Positions 5,591 through 6,745 of a stretch of DNA of 6,745 nucleotides are shown piece by piece. Location of the stretch: assembly GCA_003446335.1 (NCBI GenBank), contig DMAZ01000222.1, forward strand, positions 5,622-12,366, read 5' to 3'. A model generated the notes under the pieces. That model did not search any database, was not told the origin of the DNA, and worked only from the letters and a program-made list of their open reading frames with translations. The first letter of the stretch is position 1. Every line of letters starts with the position of its first letter. A program made the position numbers and the translations under genes. The stretch is from Lachnospiraceae bacterium. Lineage in GTDB: Bacteria > Bacillota_A > Clostridia > Lachnospirales > Lachnospiraceae.

Positions 5591-6745
5591 ATTTTCGTGA
5601 CTTCAAACGTTCTTTTCTCTTTCTGATCATTCTTTCTCTTTCCCCGATCTGTACCCTGACTTTTCTTGCCAGGTCGTTTTCCTCATCTGAAACTTTGCCT
5701 CCGTCATTGCCGTAAACCACTCTGTAATATATGTCAAAGACCCGCTGCAGCTCATTTCGCATTTCCGAGGGTGCTCTTTCTACATAATCTGACAGAAGTC
5801 CTCTGTCTGAAAAACTCTCTTCGGACTGTCGACGTATGTATTTTCGGATCATTTCCACATCCATCTTCAGCCGCATTTCCGGCGTTCCCCGACTGTAGCG
5901 CACACTTCCTGCCCCTACGGCCCACGCCAGTACAATACCCAGAAGGAAAAGCGTTCCGATGATCACAGGCCATGCGATCCTGAAAATCCCTGCAGTCATT
6001 CCGTATTTTCCTTCTTCCGTTCCTGTTTCTGTCTGCGCGACCGGAGGCACTTCAGGAATAAATCCTTTGGAATCATTTTCTTCCGACACACTCTCCGGCG
6101 CTTTCTTATGCCATGTGTATTCGGAAAATGTCCTGTAGGCCCCTGTCGGTTCAAAGGGGATCCATCCGATACCGGCCAGATAAGCCTCCGGCCATACATG
6201 TGCTCTTTTGCTGCTCACCTCATAAAAATCTTCTTTCTCAAAAGGAAATTCGAAACGATACCCTGACACGGCCCTGGCTGGAATCCCTGCCTGGCGCAGC
6301 AGAATGACCATAGCCGATGTGTAGTGAACACAGTAACCGGCTCTTGTCTCGAAGAGAAACCTTTCCGCTATATCGGACATTCCCTCCGGTGTGGACATAT
6401 CGGAATGGGGATCGTATCCGCCCACCGCATTTGTCGTATACGAAAACTGTCTCAGATATTTCTCGATGAGCCTGCATTTGTCATAATCATTCTCAGCATT
6501 TCCGAGAATGGAAGCTGCCAGCTCTTCCATCTTTATGCCGGCGCTGCCGGTGTCCAGATCAGAATCCGTATAACTCACTCCACAGGCTTTCTCATACGCC
6601 TGCCCGGTCATAATCTTCCGCAGATCCATCCCATAAAGAGTCATAACATAATCGCAGGCATCCTCATAAGAAAGATTTTCGTAATAGGGATTTTCATAAG
6701 AAGGATTTTCATAAGAAGAATTATCATAAGGAGAATTTTCATAAG
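5589..6745 (-). CDS. membrane-anchored transglutaminase-like protein, C-terminal part (N-terminus beyond the right edge)
   Basis: The frame is open from its TGA at 5589-5591 to the window edge, giving 384 visible codons. The Met at 6644 is internal, so I number residues from it only for reference. A papain-like transglutaminase core (Transglut_core) spans about 55-170, with FETRAGYCVHYTSA (Cys105), KRAHVWPEAY (His149) and GWIPFEPT (Glu165 at the usual third, Asp, position). These form the expected Cys-His-acid triad. A Pro/Glu-rich linker (180-213), one membrane helix (about 222-245) and a charged helical tail (255-351, ending RKRKERLKSRK) follow, resembling the DUF4129 tail of TgpA-like proteins. 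That family normally has an N-terminal multi-helix membrane domain, here off the edge. The core would face outside and the tail inside. Substrate and activity, protease or cross-linking, are unknown. It converges on rhaM and shows no link to rhamnose use. Visible residues before Met 6644 are pentapeptide repeats. Confidence 0.85.
   Translation of the reverse strand, partial: YENSPYDNSSYENPSYENPYYENLSYEDACDYVMTLYGMDLRKIMTGQAYEKACGVSYTDSDLDTGSAGIKMEELAASILGNAENDYDKCRLIEKYLRQFSYTTNAVGGYDPHSDMSTPEGMSDIAERFLFETRAGYCVHYTSAMVILLRQAGIPARAVSGYRFEFPFEKEDFYEVSSKRAHVWPEAYLAGIGWIPFEPTGAYRTFSEYTWHKKAPESVSEENDSKGFIPEVPPVAQTETGTEEGKYGMTAGIFRIAWPVIIGTLFLLGIVLAWAVGAGSVRYSRGTPEMRLKMDVEMIRKYIRRQSEESFSDRGLLSDYVERAPSEMRNELQRVFDIYYRVVYGNDGGKVSDEENDLARKVRVQIGERERMIRKRKERLKSRK
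6659..6745 (-). repeat. 15-bp tandem repeat inside the transglutaminase-like gene (pentapeptides of Tyr-Glu-Asn type)
   Basis: On the plus strand, units of the type GATTTTCATAAGAAG occur at 6674-6688, 6689-6703, 6704-6718, 6719-6733 and 6734-6745 (cut by the edge), with a decayed copy at 6659-6673. Units 6689-6703 and 6704-6718 are identical. In the gene's reading frame, from the edge inward, they encode YENSP, YDNSS, YENPS, YENPY, YENLS and YEDAC. The array continues past the window, so its full copy number is unknown. Each unit is five codons, so gain or loss keeps the frame. Confidence 0.9.

Noticed and set aside
1..6745. CRISPR arrays, tRNA or rRNA genes, insertion sequences, phage or toxin-antitoxin genes
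   Set aside because: None seen on reading; the only tandem repeat is protein-coding and has no spacers.

Overview
The window looks like a chromosomal segment from a Firmicute of the class Clostridia, probably Lachnospiraceae. This is inferred from strong AGGAGG-type ribosome sites, TAA/TGA stops, a Gly-Ser-rich lipoprotein linker and the style of the transport genes; no rRNA or other phylogenetic marker is present. The main content is a complete sugar ABC transporter of the ribose/rhamnose/autoinducer-2 (CUT2) class, followed by a gene for L-rhamnose mutarotase. A convergent, edge-truncated gene for a membrane-anchored transglutaminase-like protein lies at the right.

Layout. Positions 1-234 are non-coding. 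They hold a possible terminator of an upstream gene, an extended -10 promoter pointing left, a 20-bp tandem direct repeat that looks like an activator site, and a TATAAT box with an AGGAGGG ribosome site for the operon. Positions 235-1740 encode the double-domain ATPase, 1748-2731 and 2734-3738 two paralogous permeases, and 3905-5002 the lipoprotein solute-binding protein. The 166-bp gap before the binding-protein gene contains inverted repeats. A hairpin with only a modest T tract (5050-5095) follows it. Then comes rhaM (5164-5481), a hairpin that can terminate from both sides (5547-5590), and on the minus strand the C-terminal 384 codons of the transglutaminase-like gene (5589 to the right edge).

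How the genes work together. The binding protein would capture a sugar outside the cell, the two permeases would form a heterodimeric channel, and the fused ATPase would drive import. RhaM interconverts the alpha and beta anomers of L-rhamnose. Its position is the best evidence in the window that the imported sugar is L-rhamnose. The binding protein also resembles the autoinducer-2 receptor LsrB, but two of six pocket positions recalled for LsrB differ here. No rhamnose isomerase, kinase, aldolase or regulator gene is in the window.

Points for a second look are the direct repeat at the operon promoter, a 9-10 bp element (AAGTACAAT) found once in each of three intergenic gaps, the binding-protein pocket, and an in-frame 15-bp tandem repeat encoding Tyr-Glu-Asn-type pentapeptides in the transglutaminase-like gene. 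I found no CRISPR array, tRNA, rRNA, insertion sequence, phage gene or defence system, and nothing I would call a wholly new system.
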